Source: Maribacter thermophilus (GTDB lineage Bacteria > Bacteroidota > Bacteroidia > Flavobacteriales > Flavobacteriaceae). Taken from it: 64,000 nt of DNA. A model generated the notes under the pieces. The model was not told the DNA's origin. It saw only the letters and a program-made list of their open reading frames with translations, and made no database searches. A program made the position numbers and the translations under genes. The stretch spans positions 35,151 to 99,150 of the forward strand of contig NZ_LDAS01000001.1 in assembly GCF_001020565.1 (NCBI RefSeq), given 5' to 3'. Shown in pieces: positions 9,499 through 17,274 of this stretch (positions within the stretch are counted from its first letter, which is position 1; every line of letters starts with the position of its first letter).

Positions 9499-10110
9499 CT
9501 ATAAATCTTCCAACAATAAAAGATAAAGATTTTTAGTACTACTTCCGTAAGTTAAGAAATCATCAGAATTTTCTTTAGTAGGTTTAAAATGCTTAAGAGT
9601 GGTAATATTGGCGGGTATTGCAGGGCCATACTTTTTCTTAATGGTTTTTAATCCTTCTCCAATAGATTCAACCAATTGGCTAGTAGTGGCGTATACAATT
9701 ACATTGCTTGGCAACTCGTTTACCTTTTTCTCGTTCAGTTGATTGGAGCATACTAAGATACTGCCATTTTGGGCAATTAGATGTTCGCAAGTGGTTAGGA
9801 AGATATCGCTCTCTTTTGTTTTTTCGGTGAAAGAAATATTTTCTCTTCCAAACTTTTTTGTCAATTGGGGATTCATGGCAAAGAAAGGTTGGTTTTGCCA
9901 ACCGTTCTCCTCGATTATATTGTGCAAGGCCCTAGATACTTCTTGGTCAGAAATGCAATAAATGAATTTACCCCCATTTTTTTTGAAATGTATAGTAAAT
10001 TTCTCATCGACCGGAAGGTTCAAATCGGGCATATGTTCCCCACGGGTCTCCACAGTTTCTTTGGAAACCTTTTTCTTACCTCCCCCAAATAAAATATCTA
10101 AAAGACCCAT
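9499..10110 (-). CDS. LUD-domain protein (LutC/YkgG-like)
   Basis: A 203-residue protein whose main body (about residues 40-203) matches the LUD domain, with an Asp-rich SDIFLTTCEHLIAQNGSILV segment and VIVYATTSQLVESI. LUD domains occur in lactate-utilisation proteins LutB/LutC. Here there is no lutA or lutB nearby; the gene sits between ftsH and cdsA, a recurrent place for it in flavobacteria. The basic N-terminal stretch (GGGKKKVSKET) is not part of the domain. Enzymatic activity is unproven. Confidence 0.8.
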   Translation of the reverse strand: MGLLDILFGGGKKKVSKETVETRGEHMPDLNLPVDEKFTIHFKKNGGKFIYCISDQEVSRALHNIIEENGWQNQPFFAMNPQLTKKFGRENISFTEKTKESDIFLTTCEHLIAQNGSILVCSNQLNEKKVNELPSNVIVYATTSQLVESIGEGLKTIKKKYGPAIPANITTLKHFKPTKENSDDFLTYGSSTKNLYLLLLEDL

Positions 10111-10168
10111 TTAGTAATTTAATCTACCAAGTACCTATTTTTTAAAAAACTCTGAAAGAATTACATAA

Positions 10169-12169
10169 TTAACTATTTTCTGATACTTTTTCGTCTTCTT
10201 CAGTGTCTTTTTTTTCGGTTTCTTCAGACTTTTTCTTCTCTTCTTCTATTAGATCTTTTTCAAAAGATCTTTTTCCGAAGATTTTTTCCAAATCTTCCTT
10301 AAAGATAACTTCTTTTTCCAACAGTCGCTCAGCAAGTGTAGTAAGTTTGTCCTTGTTGTCCGTTAGTACCTTTATGGCACGTTGGTACTGGGCTTCTATG
10401 ATTTTAGAAATTTCTTCATCGATTTTTCTGGCGGTTTCTTCGCTGTAGGGCTTTGAGAAGCCGTAAGAGTCTTGACCAGATGAATCGTAATATGTTAAAT
10501 TACCTATAGTTTCGTTAAGGCCGTAAATGGTTACCATTGCTTTTGCTTGCTTGGTAACTTTTTCCAGGTCGCTCAATGCTCCGGTAGATATTTTATCGAA
10601 AATCACTTTTTCTGCTGCTCTACCTCCCATGGTAGCACACATTTCGTCTAACATCTGATCTGGCCTTACGATCAACCTTTCTTCTGGTAGATACCATGCG
10701 GCACCCAAAGATTGTCCTCTTGGTACAATGGTCACCTTTACCAATGGCGCTGCGTGTTCCAACATCCAGCTTACGGTGGCATGGCCGGCCTCGTGGTATG
10801 CTATTGTTCTTTTTTCGCCCGGTGTAATAATCTTATTTTTCTTTTCCAGACCGCCTACGATCCTGTCTACGGCATCTAAAAAATCTTGTTTGTTAACCGC
10901 CTTTTGCTCTTTTCGTGCCGCAATTAGTGCCGCTTCGTTACAAACGTTTGCTATATCGGCACCCGAAAATCCTGGAGTTTGTCTCGCCAAGAAATCTAAA
11001 TCCAAGGTTTCGGCAGTCTTTATAGGTCTTAGGTGAACTTCAAAAATTTCTTTTCTTTCACGTATGTCTGGCAGGTCAACATATATTTGTCTGTCAAATC
11101 TACCTGCACGCATCAATGCCTTGTCAAGAACATCGGCACGGTTGGTGGCCGCCAATACGATAACATTTGTATTGGTTCCAAACCCGTCCATCTCTGTCAA
11201 TAACTGGTTTAGCGTGTTTTCCCTTTCATCATTGGATCCCGTGAAATTGTTTTTTCCCCTAGCTCTACCAATGGCATCGATCTCGTCTATAAATATGATA
11301 GCGGGAGATTTGTCTTTGGCCTGTTTAAAAAGGTCACGCACCCTAGAGGCACCTACACCCACGAACATTTCTACGAAGTCGGAACCTGAAAGGGAAAAGA
11401 AAGGAACCTTTGCTTCGCCCGCAACTGCCTTGGCTAATAATGTTTTACCTGTACCTGGAGGGCCTACCAAAAGTGCTCCTTTAGGAATTTTTCCACCTAA
11501 AGAAGTATACTTGTCGGGGTTTCGGAGAAACTCCACTATTTCTTCTACCTCTTCTTTGGCGCCTTCCAATCCGGCTACATCTTTGAACGAGGTTCTTGTA
11601 TCTGTCTTTTCATCAAAAAGTTTGGCCTTTGATTTTCCTATGTTGAAAATTTGACCTCCAGCACCGCCACCGCCACCGCCGGACATTCTGCGCATAAGGT
11701 AGATCCATATTCCTATTATCAACACAAAGGGAAGTAGTGAAAGTAGAAAATCTAAAATAGCAGTAGATTCTTTTCCAAACTCTATAATGGTATCAAGGTT
11801 GTTGTCTTTCTTTATTTCGGTGATTTCGTTCTGGAATATTTGTAGGTCGCCATAGTCCAGCGTGTATTGCGGTACATTACTGGTGGCTGGGAGAAAAGAT
11901 TTCTCCGACACATCTTTATGTACCTCTTTGGCCATGGCCTCATCGGTCAAAAATACCTTTGCCTGATTTGTATTTGTAATGATGAGTATTTTTTTGACAT
12001 CACCATTTCTAAGGTATTCTTGTAATTCTGAGGTAGTCGTTTTTTTGGTACTGGCCAAGTCTTCACTATTAAATAGTTGAAAACCGATCAATAGTACTGC
12101 AACGATACCATATATCCACCAAGAACTGAACTTTGGTTTTTTAGGATTTGTATTATTCTCTTTTGCCAT
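10169..12169 (-). CDS. ftsH: ATP-dependent zinc metalloprotease FtsH
   Basis: Membrane AAA+ protease that degrades misfolded and regulatory membrane proteins. TM1 is at about residues 17-33, a periplasmic loop follows, and TM2 is at about 137-158. A Gly-rich linker precedes the AAA domain with Walker A GPPGTGKT (236-243), Walker B IIFIDE (291-296) and the second region of homology ATNRADVLDKALMRAGRFDR. The zinc site is HEAGH at 459-463. The C-terminus is a highly charged Lys/Glu tail. It is 9 bases downstream of rsfS, so in the same transcript. Confidence 0.98.
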   Translation of the reverse strand: MAKENNTNPKKPKFSSWWIYGIVAVLLIGFQLFNSEDLASTKKTTTSELQEYLRNGDVKKILIITNTNQAKVFLTDEAMAKEVHKDVSEKSFLPATSNVPQYTLDYGDLQIFQNEITEIKKDNNLDTIIEFGKESTAILDFLLSLLPFVLIIGIWIYLMRRMSGGGGGGAGGQIFNIGKSKAKLFDEKTDTRTSFKDVAGLEGAKEEVEEIVEFLRNPDKYTSLGGKIPKGALLVGPPGTGKTLLAKAVAGEAKVPFFSLSGSDFVEMFVGVGASRVRDLFKQAKDKSPAIIFIDEIDAIGRARGKNNFTGSNDERENTLNQLLTEMDGFGTNTNVIVLAATNRADVLDKALMRAGRFDRQIYVDLPDIRERKEIFEVHLRPIKTAETLDLDFLARQTPGFSGADIANVCNEAALIAARKEQKAVNKQDFLDAVDRIVGGLEKKNKIITPGEKRTIAYHEAGHATVSWMLEHAAPLVKVTIVPRGQSLGAAWYLPEERLIVRPDQMLDEMCATMGGRAAEKVIFDKISTGALSDLEKVTKQAKAMVTIYGLNETIGNLTYYDSSGQDSYGFSKPYSEETARKIDEEISKIIEAQYQRAIKVLTDNKDKLTTLAERLLEKEVIFKEDLEKIFGKRSFEKDLIEEEKKKSEETEKKDTEEDEKVSENS

Positions 12170-12178
12170 TATAGTTTT

Positions 12179-12556
12179 TTAATGATTAATGCTACTTTCG
12201 ATGGATGTAAACTTTGCGTCTCCCCATAGACCCTCAATGTCGTAGAACTCTCTAACATGTTTTTGGAATACGTGGACAACTACATTAACATAGTCCATTA
12301 AGACCCATTCGGCGTTGTCCTGGCCTTCTACATGCCAAGGCTTGTCTTTAATAGCTTTGCTAACGGTTTTTTGGATAGAGCCTACAATCGCATTTACATG
12401 CGTATTAGAAGTACCATTACATATTATAAAGTAGTCGCAAACGGTGTTCTCAATTTCTCTCAGGTCAAGTAAGTCAATGTTTTGTCCTTTTACTTCGTCT
12501 ATTCCCTGCAAAATCAATGCAATCAACTCATCTGCACTAGTTTTCCTTTTCTGCAT
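12179..12556 (-). CDS. rsfS: Ribosomal silencing factor RsfS
   Basis: A 125-residue RsfS/YbeB/Iojap protein that binds ribosomal protein uL14 and blocks joining of the subunits in starvation. Family motifs are present: VCDYFIICNGTSNTHVNAI, WHVEGQDNAEWVLMDY and VVHVF, ending with WGDAK. It is the first gene of the minus-strand operon running through ftsH, LUD, cdsA, psd and the ACBP gene. A -7-like TAACTTTG lies at 12583-12576, without a clear -33 partner. Confidence 0.95.
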   Translation of the reverse strand: MQKRKTSADELIALILQGIDEVKGQNIDLLDLREIENTVCDYFIICNGTSNTHVNAIVGSIQKTVSKAIKDKPWHVEGQDNAEWVLMDYVNVVVHVFQKHVREFYDIEGLWGDAKFTSIESSINH

Positions 12557-12649
12557 TCAAAAGTTTTAGTTTTTACAAAGTTATTGTTTTTTTGCTCTTT
12601 TAGGCGTAGTTTTTAACAATTGATTAAAGTTTTCTAAAAGCAGGCCCAT

Positions 12650-13387
12650 ATGCAGATAATCAAACTTAGTGCCACGGAGTCTACCAATACCTATTTAAAA
12701 GAACTATGGAAACGTGGTAAACTTCATGATTATACGGTCGTAGTGACCAAAGACCAAACCAAGGGTAAAGGGCAAATGGGGGCGGTATGGCAATCAGAAG
12801 CTGGTAAAAACCTAACTTTCAGTGTTTTAAAAATAATGGATGGATTTGATTTAAAAGATAAATTTCTTTTGAACATGTACACTTCCATGGCAGTTTTTGA
12901 TACACTTTATGCTATAGGAGTGCCAAGATTGGCTATAAAATGGCCAAACGACATTCTGTCAGGTTCGTCTAAATTATGTGGTATTTTAATAGAAAACATT
13001 GTCGCTGGAACAAAAATTAAGGCGGCTATTATAGGAATTGGCCTTAATGTAAACCAAACAGATTTTTCGGGCAGTCTAAAAGCTTCCTCGGTGAAGGGGG
13101 TGACAAACGTACATTTTGACCTGGATGACTTATTGGGGCAAATTCTGGAAAACCTTCAAAAATATTTAATAAACACCGATAAAAATCTATCCAACCCTGG
13201 CGATTTGTATGAGGATTACCATTCTCGACTCTTTCGGCTAGGGGTGGCGAGTACATTTCAAAAACAGAACGGGACTGTTTTTACTGGTATTATAGAGGGT
13301 GTCTCGCTTCAGGGCAAGTTATTGGTTAGGCTCGAAGATGAACATATTCATAAGTTTGACCTGAAAGAAGTAAGGTTACTTTATTAG
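12650..13387 (+). CDS. birA: Biotin--[acetyl-CoA-carboxylase] ligase
   Basis: Attaches biotin to the carrier subunit of biotin-dependent carboxylases. The 245-residue class I enzyme lacks the N-terminal DNA-binding domain of E. coli BirA, so it is not a repressor. The biotinyl-AMP loop reads KGKGQMGAVWQSEAGKNL, followed by KWPNDIL and the IGIGLNVNQ motif. A short C-terminal SH3-like cap completes the protein. Its stop overlaps the convergent SRPBCC gene by four bases. Confidence 0.94.
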   Translation: MQIIKLSATESTNTYLKELWKRGKLHDYTVVVTKDQTKGKGQMGAVWQSEAGKNLTFSVLKIMDGFDLKDKFLLNMYTSMAVFDTLYAIGVPRLAIKWPNDILSGSSKLCGILIENIVAGTKIKAAIIGIGLNVNQTDFSGSLKASSVKGVTNVHFDLDDLLGQILENLQKYLINTDKNLSNPGDLYEDYHSRLFRLGVASTFQKQNGTVFTGIIEGVSLQGKLLVRLEDEHIHKFDLKEVRLLY

Positions 13388-13776
13388 ATGCTTTGCAGTT
13401 TGTCGGTGAGGGCATTGATAAAATTGGTAATTGGTTTTTTTATCATCATTGCCATCATAGCATTGAACTCACCTGAGAAACTTAGGACAACTTCACTTTT
13501 ATTTGCCTCAATTTCGGTAATGTCCGCAGTAAGGGTAAAAGGTAGTTTATCACTGGCCGCACCTAGTACAAGTTTTGAAAATGGTGTCTGTTCTTTTCTT
13601 TCCAATACTATTTCTGGCATTCCCTTTAGGGCGAACAGGAATCTGTTTTCGTTGATGACCTCGAATTTATCTATATTGTCGGGCATCAATTTTTCGAAAT
13701 TGGCAAGATCGCTCAAAAATTCAAAAGTTTCTTGAGTACTTTTATTTACGGTGGTTTTGGGTGTTTCTATAAACAT
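13384..13776 (-). CDS. SRPBCC-family (START-like) protein
   Basis: A 130-residue protein with the helix-grip fold of the SRPBCC superfamily. The sequence starts with a beta strand and STQETFEFLSDLANFEKLMPD, typical of the polyketide-cyclase/orthologue group, and ends with a long helix. These proteins bind hydrophobic ligands; the ligand is unknown. It lies four bases downstream of pyrE, so it is co-transcribed with it. No signal peptide is present. Confidence 0.8.
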   Translation of the reverse strand: MFIETPKTTVNKSTQETFEFLSDLANFEKLMPDNIDKFEVINENRFLFALKGMPEIVLERKEQTPFSKLVLGAASDKLPFTLTADITEIEANKSEVVLSFSGEFNAMMAMMIKKPITNFINALTDKLQSI

Positions 13777-13780
13777 ATTT

Positions 13781-14422
13781 TTATTGTAGCCATTTTGATG
13801 GATTTTTTCTCCACTCCATCAAAGTATTAAGTTGATCTTCTTTTATATAATCGGTATCCGATGCCTGTTCAATTAAATAATCATAGCTGCTCAAGGTGTG
13901 CAGCTCAACATTTTTTTGTTCAAAATTCTTTACGGCGACATCGAAACCATAGGTAAATATGGCCAACATGCCCTTTATGTTCGCTTTTTGTTCCTTAAGG
14001 GCGTCCACGGCATTGAGGCTGCTTTTGCCAGTGCTTATCAGATCCTCGATGACCACTACGGTCTGGTTGGGCGATAATTGACCCTCGATCTGGTTTTGTC
14101 TTCCATGGGATTTCGGTTCGGGTCTAACATAGATAAACGGAAGCCCCAATGCATCCGCTACGAGGGCGCCGATGCCGATAGCTCCAGTGGCTACCCCTGC
14201 GATTACATCAGGTTTGCCGTATAACAACTCTACTTGCTTTGCCATTTCTTCCCTTACATAATTGCGAATAGTCGGATATGACAGTAATATTCGGTTGTCG
14301 CAATATATCGGAGATTTCCAGCCAGAAGCCCATGTAAAAGGATTTTCTGGTTTCAATTTTATTGCATTAATTTGTAGCAGAAGCTCCGCTGTTTTTTTAG
14401 CTGTGTTCTTGTCTAAAACCAT
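13781..14422 (-). CDS. pyrE: Orotate phosphoribosyltransferase
   Basis: Converts orotate and PRPP to OMP in pyrimidine synthesis. The PRPP-binding signature is VVVIEDLISTGKSS, and the N-terminal FTWASGWKSPIYCDNR and DVIAGVATGAIGIGALVAD blocks match the family. The length of 213 residues is normal. Its start codon overlaps an in-frame ATG of the divergent NUDIX gene, so the two genes have practically no intergenic space. Confidence 0.96.
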   Translation of the reverse strand: MVLDKNTAKKTAELLLQINAIKLKPENPFTWASGWKSPIYCDNRILLSYPTIRNYVREEMAKQVELLYGKPDVIAGVATGAIGIGALVADALGLPFIYVRPEPKSHGRQNQIEGQLSPNQTVVVIEDLISTGKSSLNAVDALKEQKANIKGMLAIFTYGFDVAVKNFEQKNVELHTLSSYDYLIEQASDTDYIKEDQLNTLMEWRKNPSKWLQ

Positions 14423-14426
14423 GTCG

Positions 14427-14434
14427 CAAATGTA
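14427..14434 (-). promoter_or_regulatory. Candidate -7 element for pyrE inside the NUDIX gene start
   Basis: Minus-strand TACATTTG matches TAnnTTTG and ends four bases before the pyrE ATG. No good TTTG is found at the usual distance. If used, pyrE mRNA would start at or almost at its AUG. Confidence 0.4.
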
Positions 14435-15020
14435 TAAAGTTTTTGTTAATGAATTGCCTTTGATTTTAACAAATAAACTCTCCGAAACAGCTAATGGCGA
14501 GTATTTTTTGCTGAATCAAGAATCTATACAAAGTGCCATTAAGGCTTTAAAGAAAAAAAAGCTTGAAGAAGCATACATTTATCACCCTAACCATGAGGAG
14601 CTTCTTAAAAAGTTCACTAAAGAGATACCACTAATAGTTGCGGCGGGTGGTGTGGTAACCAATGATGAGGGTAAAGTGCTTTTTATTTATAGAAATGACA
14701 AGTGGGATCTGCCCAAGGGGAAATTGGATAAAGGGGAATCTATAGAAGATTGTGCCATACGTGAGGTAATGGAGGAAACTGGGGTAAAGAACCTAAGGAT
14801 AGAAAATTTTTTAAGGACTACGTATCATATTTTCGGAAATAACGGAACGCCAACGCTTAAACAAGTGCACTGGTATGCGATGAAAACGGATTATTCCGGA
14901 AAGTTAAAACCCCAAAAAAAAGAAGGTATCGTAAAGGTGAAATGGAAGGGGCCCAAAAAAATAAAGGAAGCCCTTCAAAATTCATATGTGAACATTAAAA
15001 TTTTGTTCGAAGGTGATTGA
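14430..15020 (+). CDS. NUDIX hydrolase
   Basis: A 196-residue protein with an N-terminal domain of about 65 residues and a C-terminal NUDIX domain. The NUDIX box is complete, GKLDKGESIEDCAIREVMEETGV read as G-x5-E-x7-REV-x-EET-x-V (described as a pattern, about residues 95-117). Such enzymes cleave nucleoside diphosphates linked to another group; the substrate cannot be named. I start at ATG 14430; ATG 14421 (three codons earlier) would overlap the pyrE start codon. Confidence 0.85.
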   Translation: MYKVFVNELPLILTNKLSETANGEYFLLNQESIQSAIKALKKKKLEEAYIYHPNHEELLKKFTKEIPLIVAAGGVVTNDEGKVLFIYRNDKWDLPKGKLDKGESIEDCAIREVMEETGVKNLRIENFLRTTYHIFGNNGTPTLKQVHWYAMKTDYSGKLKPQKKEGIVKVKWKGPKKIKEALQNSYVNIKILFEGD

Positions 15021-15038
15021 TCGATTTTTTTTATGAAC

Positions 15039-16790
15039 CTATTTCTCTTTAGGTACTCTGTAGATAGGGTACTGTTTATGTGCTTTTTCGTAGAGAGGTG
15101 AACGTTCAAAAATCCATTTTAACTGAGCGTACCAATTTTCTGAAAACTTTGCATCCACTTCTTTCTTCGCTTCAAATTCCTTTTTGAGAACAGTGTCCTG
15201 TTCCAATAGATTTAAAGCTGTATCCTCAAATACATAAGGAGAGAAACCTTCTTTTTGTTGTAAAATAGTATCAAAGAAATTCCAGTTAAAAAAAGAATCG
15301 GTGGAAGAAGGCTCTAAGGTTTCCATAATATATCTGAAGCCGGGCTGGTCTGTATATACAACGATATCTCCTTCTTCGAAGTTAACTTCGGCCATTTTAG
15401 AGCTGGTATGGGTGTCATAATGTAGGTAATGGCCTTCGTACGGATTTTTTACCGTACTGTAATCTTCTATTCTGTACGATTCTACCTGTAATATTGTATC
15501 TTTTTTGATCAGTTCAAATTCGATTTCGTTTAAGGCAAGTAGGTCCATAACCTTTTTCCATTGTTTTTTTATGATGTATGCCTCTGGAATTTTTACGGAA
15601 TCCGTCGCCTTGAAATAATTGTAATAAACTACATTCTTGGTAAATGGTCTGTTTCTATCGTACTTAAGTCTATTGTGGCCGGTTACTTTGCTGATTATGG
15701 TGTCTGCTTGGTATCCTTTAAACTTAAGAACCGAAGATTTTGTACTGTCTACGCTCCATTTGGTAGGGTAGTAGTTCCAATTTAGGTGTCTGTTGCTTGC
15801 TTTGGTTCGCAGTTCCTTGATTTTTTTTCCTTCTTTTTCTGAAATGGCGATCATTTTTTCCATCAGTTTGTAGGTGCCTTCAACTCTAGGTTGGTAGGGT
15901 TTTAACATGTGCGTTTCGACCATCATGCCTAAAGTGTTCCAGAGTGTTGTGTATCCGGTAGAGTATCTAGGGTGATCCATAAATTGTTGGAACCCTACTT
16001 CTGGAGGTTTGTTAAAGACGTTTACATACGGTGTTATGCTCCAATCTTCCAATGAGAGAGAATCCTCTAACGATGGCATTAGGGTATTGTGAAGATAGTG
16101 TCCTAGTTCACCCCCCAGTTTATTGTGCTGAGTGAACAAATGGGTTAATGTGTATTGGTAATCCGCACCATTGCTTACATGGTTATCTATAAATAGGTCC
16201 GGCTTTACTAAATGGTAAATTTTGGCAAATGTTCTGGCGTTTTTTGTATCTGTCTTTATAAAATCACGGTTAAGGTCATAATTTAAGGCGTTGCCCCTGA
16301 ATCCGTATGACTCTGGACCGTTTTGATTGGCCCTAGTGGTCGAGTTTCTGTTAAGTGCCCCCCCAATGTTGTATATGGGAATGGTAACTACAACGGTCTG
16401 TTCTGGGCTGGATATTTTGCCGCTGGCTAAATCCCTGAACAAAAGCATAGTGGCATCTATGCCATCGCTCTCCCCAGGGTGAATGCCGTTATTTATTAAT
16501 AATACGGTCTTGTTTTTGGTTATTTTATTGAAATTAAAATCACCGTCGGCATTATAGGTAACCAAATGAAGCGGTTTATCGCTATCGGTTTCCCCTATGG
16601 TCTGTATGTTAATTTCCGGAAATTCTTTGGCCAGTCTTAGGTAGAACTCTATCACCTCTTCGTACGTAGCCGTCTCTGTTCCTTTAGAAGATTCAAAAGG
16701 TGTAATAAAATCTATTTCAATATCCTCTACCTTAGATTCACATGACAGAAAAATAAGGGTTAAAAAAAAGGAAACAAGCAATATTCGCAT
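15039..16790 (-). CDS. M14-family zinc carboxypeptidase, lipoprotein
   Basis: A 583-residue exported metallopeptidase. The N-terminus is a lipoprotein signal with lipobox LIFLSC, so it is probably membrane-anchored in the periplasm or on the outer membrane. Zinc ligands are seen in GIHPGESDG (His, Glu) and DNHVSNGADYQY (His); DLNRDFIK and RSTGY-like segments agree with the M14 fold. Roughly 200 C-terminal residues form an additional domain. ATG 16790 is chosen over the TTG two codons earlier. About 80 bases separate it from the receiver gene upstream. Confidence 0.88.
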   Translation of the reverse strand: MRILLVSFFLTLIFLSCESKVEDIEIDFITPFESSKGTETATYEEVIEFYLRLAKEFPEINIQTIGETDSDKPLHLVTYNADGDFNFNKITKNKTVLLINNGIHPGESDGIDATMLLFRDLASGKISSPEQTVVVTIPIYNIGGALNRNSTTRANQNGPESYGFRGNALNYDLNRDFIKTDTKNARTFAKIYHLVKPDLFIDNHVSNGADYQYTLTHLFTQHNKLGGELGHYLHNTLMPSLEDSLSLEDWSITPYVNVFNKPPEVGFQQFMDHPRYSTGYTTLWNTLGMMVETHMLKPYQPRVEGTYKLMEKMIAISEKEGKKIKELRTKASNRHLNWNYYPTKWSVDSTKSSVLKFKGYQADTIISKVTGHNRLKYDRNRPFTKNVVYYNYFKATDSVKIPEAYIIKKQWKKVMDLLALNEIEFELIKKDTILQVESYRIEDYSTVKNPYEGHYLHYDTHTSSKMAEVNFEEGDIVVYTDQPGFRYIMETLEPSSTDSFFNWNFFDTILQQKEGFSPYVFEDTALNLLEQDTVLKKEFEAKKEVDAKFSENWYAQLKWIFERSPLYEKAHKQYPIYRVPKEK

Positions 16791-16869
16791 AACCAATACA
16801 CTGTTTATTAGGTTTTTTGTCCTAATGAGTTATTTTGGTAAAAATAATTAAAATCGATAAATGCTGGGC

Positions 16870-17274
16870 CTATGCGGTTTTCGTTATTTTGGCGATATCT
16901 TCTTTTTTCATGGGCTTGTTGTTAAAGGTGATCAAATGATGGGTTTGGTCCTTGTATTGTTCCCATTTTTGTTTGTCGTAAGGGTCTATGGATGAGGTGA
17001 CTATGTTTATTCTTATTTTCTTTGTAATAGGAAGTTTAATAAATTCTTCTAGAAATTGCCAACCATCCATAATGGGCATATTAATATCCAAAAAGATTAC
17101 ATCCGGTATTACTTCTGAGTCTTTGAACCTTTTGTTAAGGCCATCTAGCGCTACCTTTCCGTTTATGTACGATTCTATAGTTTCACATTCAACAGTGAGG
17201 TTCAACATTTTATGAATGCCAAAAATCGCAATAGGGTCATCATCTACGATACTAATCAGCTTAAATTTTTTCAT
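16870..17274 (-). CDS. Stand-alone response-regulator receiver
   Basis: A 134-residue receiver domain with no output domain. The acidic pocket is VDDDP (11-13), the phospho-acceptor Asp63 in IFLDINMPIMDG, and a late Lys lies in NNKPMKKEDI. The form is like the CheY-type receivers that pair with PAS kinases in flavobacteria. Its start overlaps the end of the kinase gene by 14 bases, which marks the kinase as its partner. It could act by protein-protein contact or as a phosphate sink. Confidence 0.92.
   Translation of the reverse strand: MKKFKLISIVDDDPIAIFGIHKMLNLTVECETIESYINGKVALDGLNKRFKDSEVIPDVIFLDINMPIMDGWQFLEEFIKLPITKKIRINIVTSSIDPYDKQKWEQYKDQTHHLITFNNKPMKKEDIAKITKTA

Noticed and set aside
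11064..11654. 196-codon plus-strand frame opposite ftsH
   Set aside because: Antisense to the AAA domain of ftsH, no domain and no start signal; explained by codon structure of the real gene.
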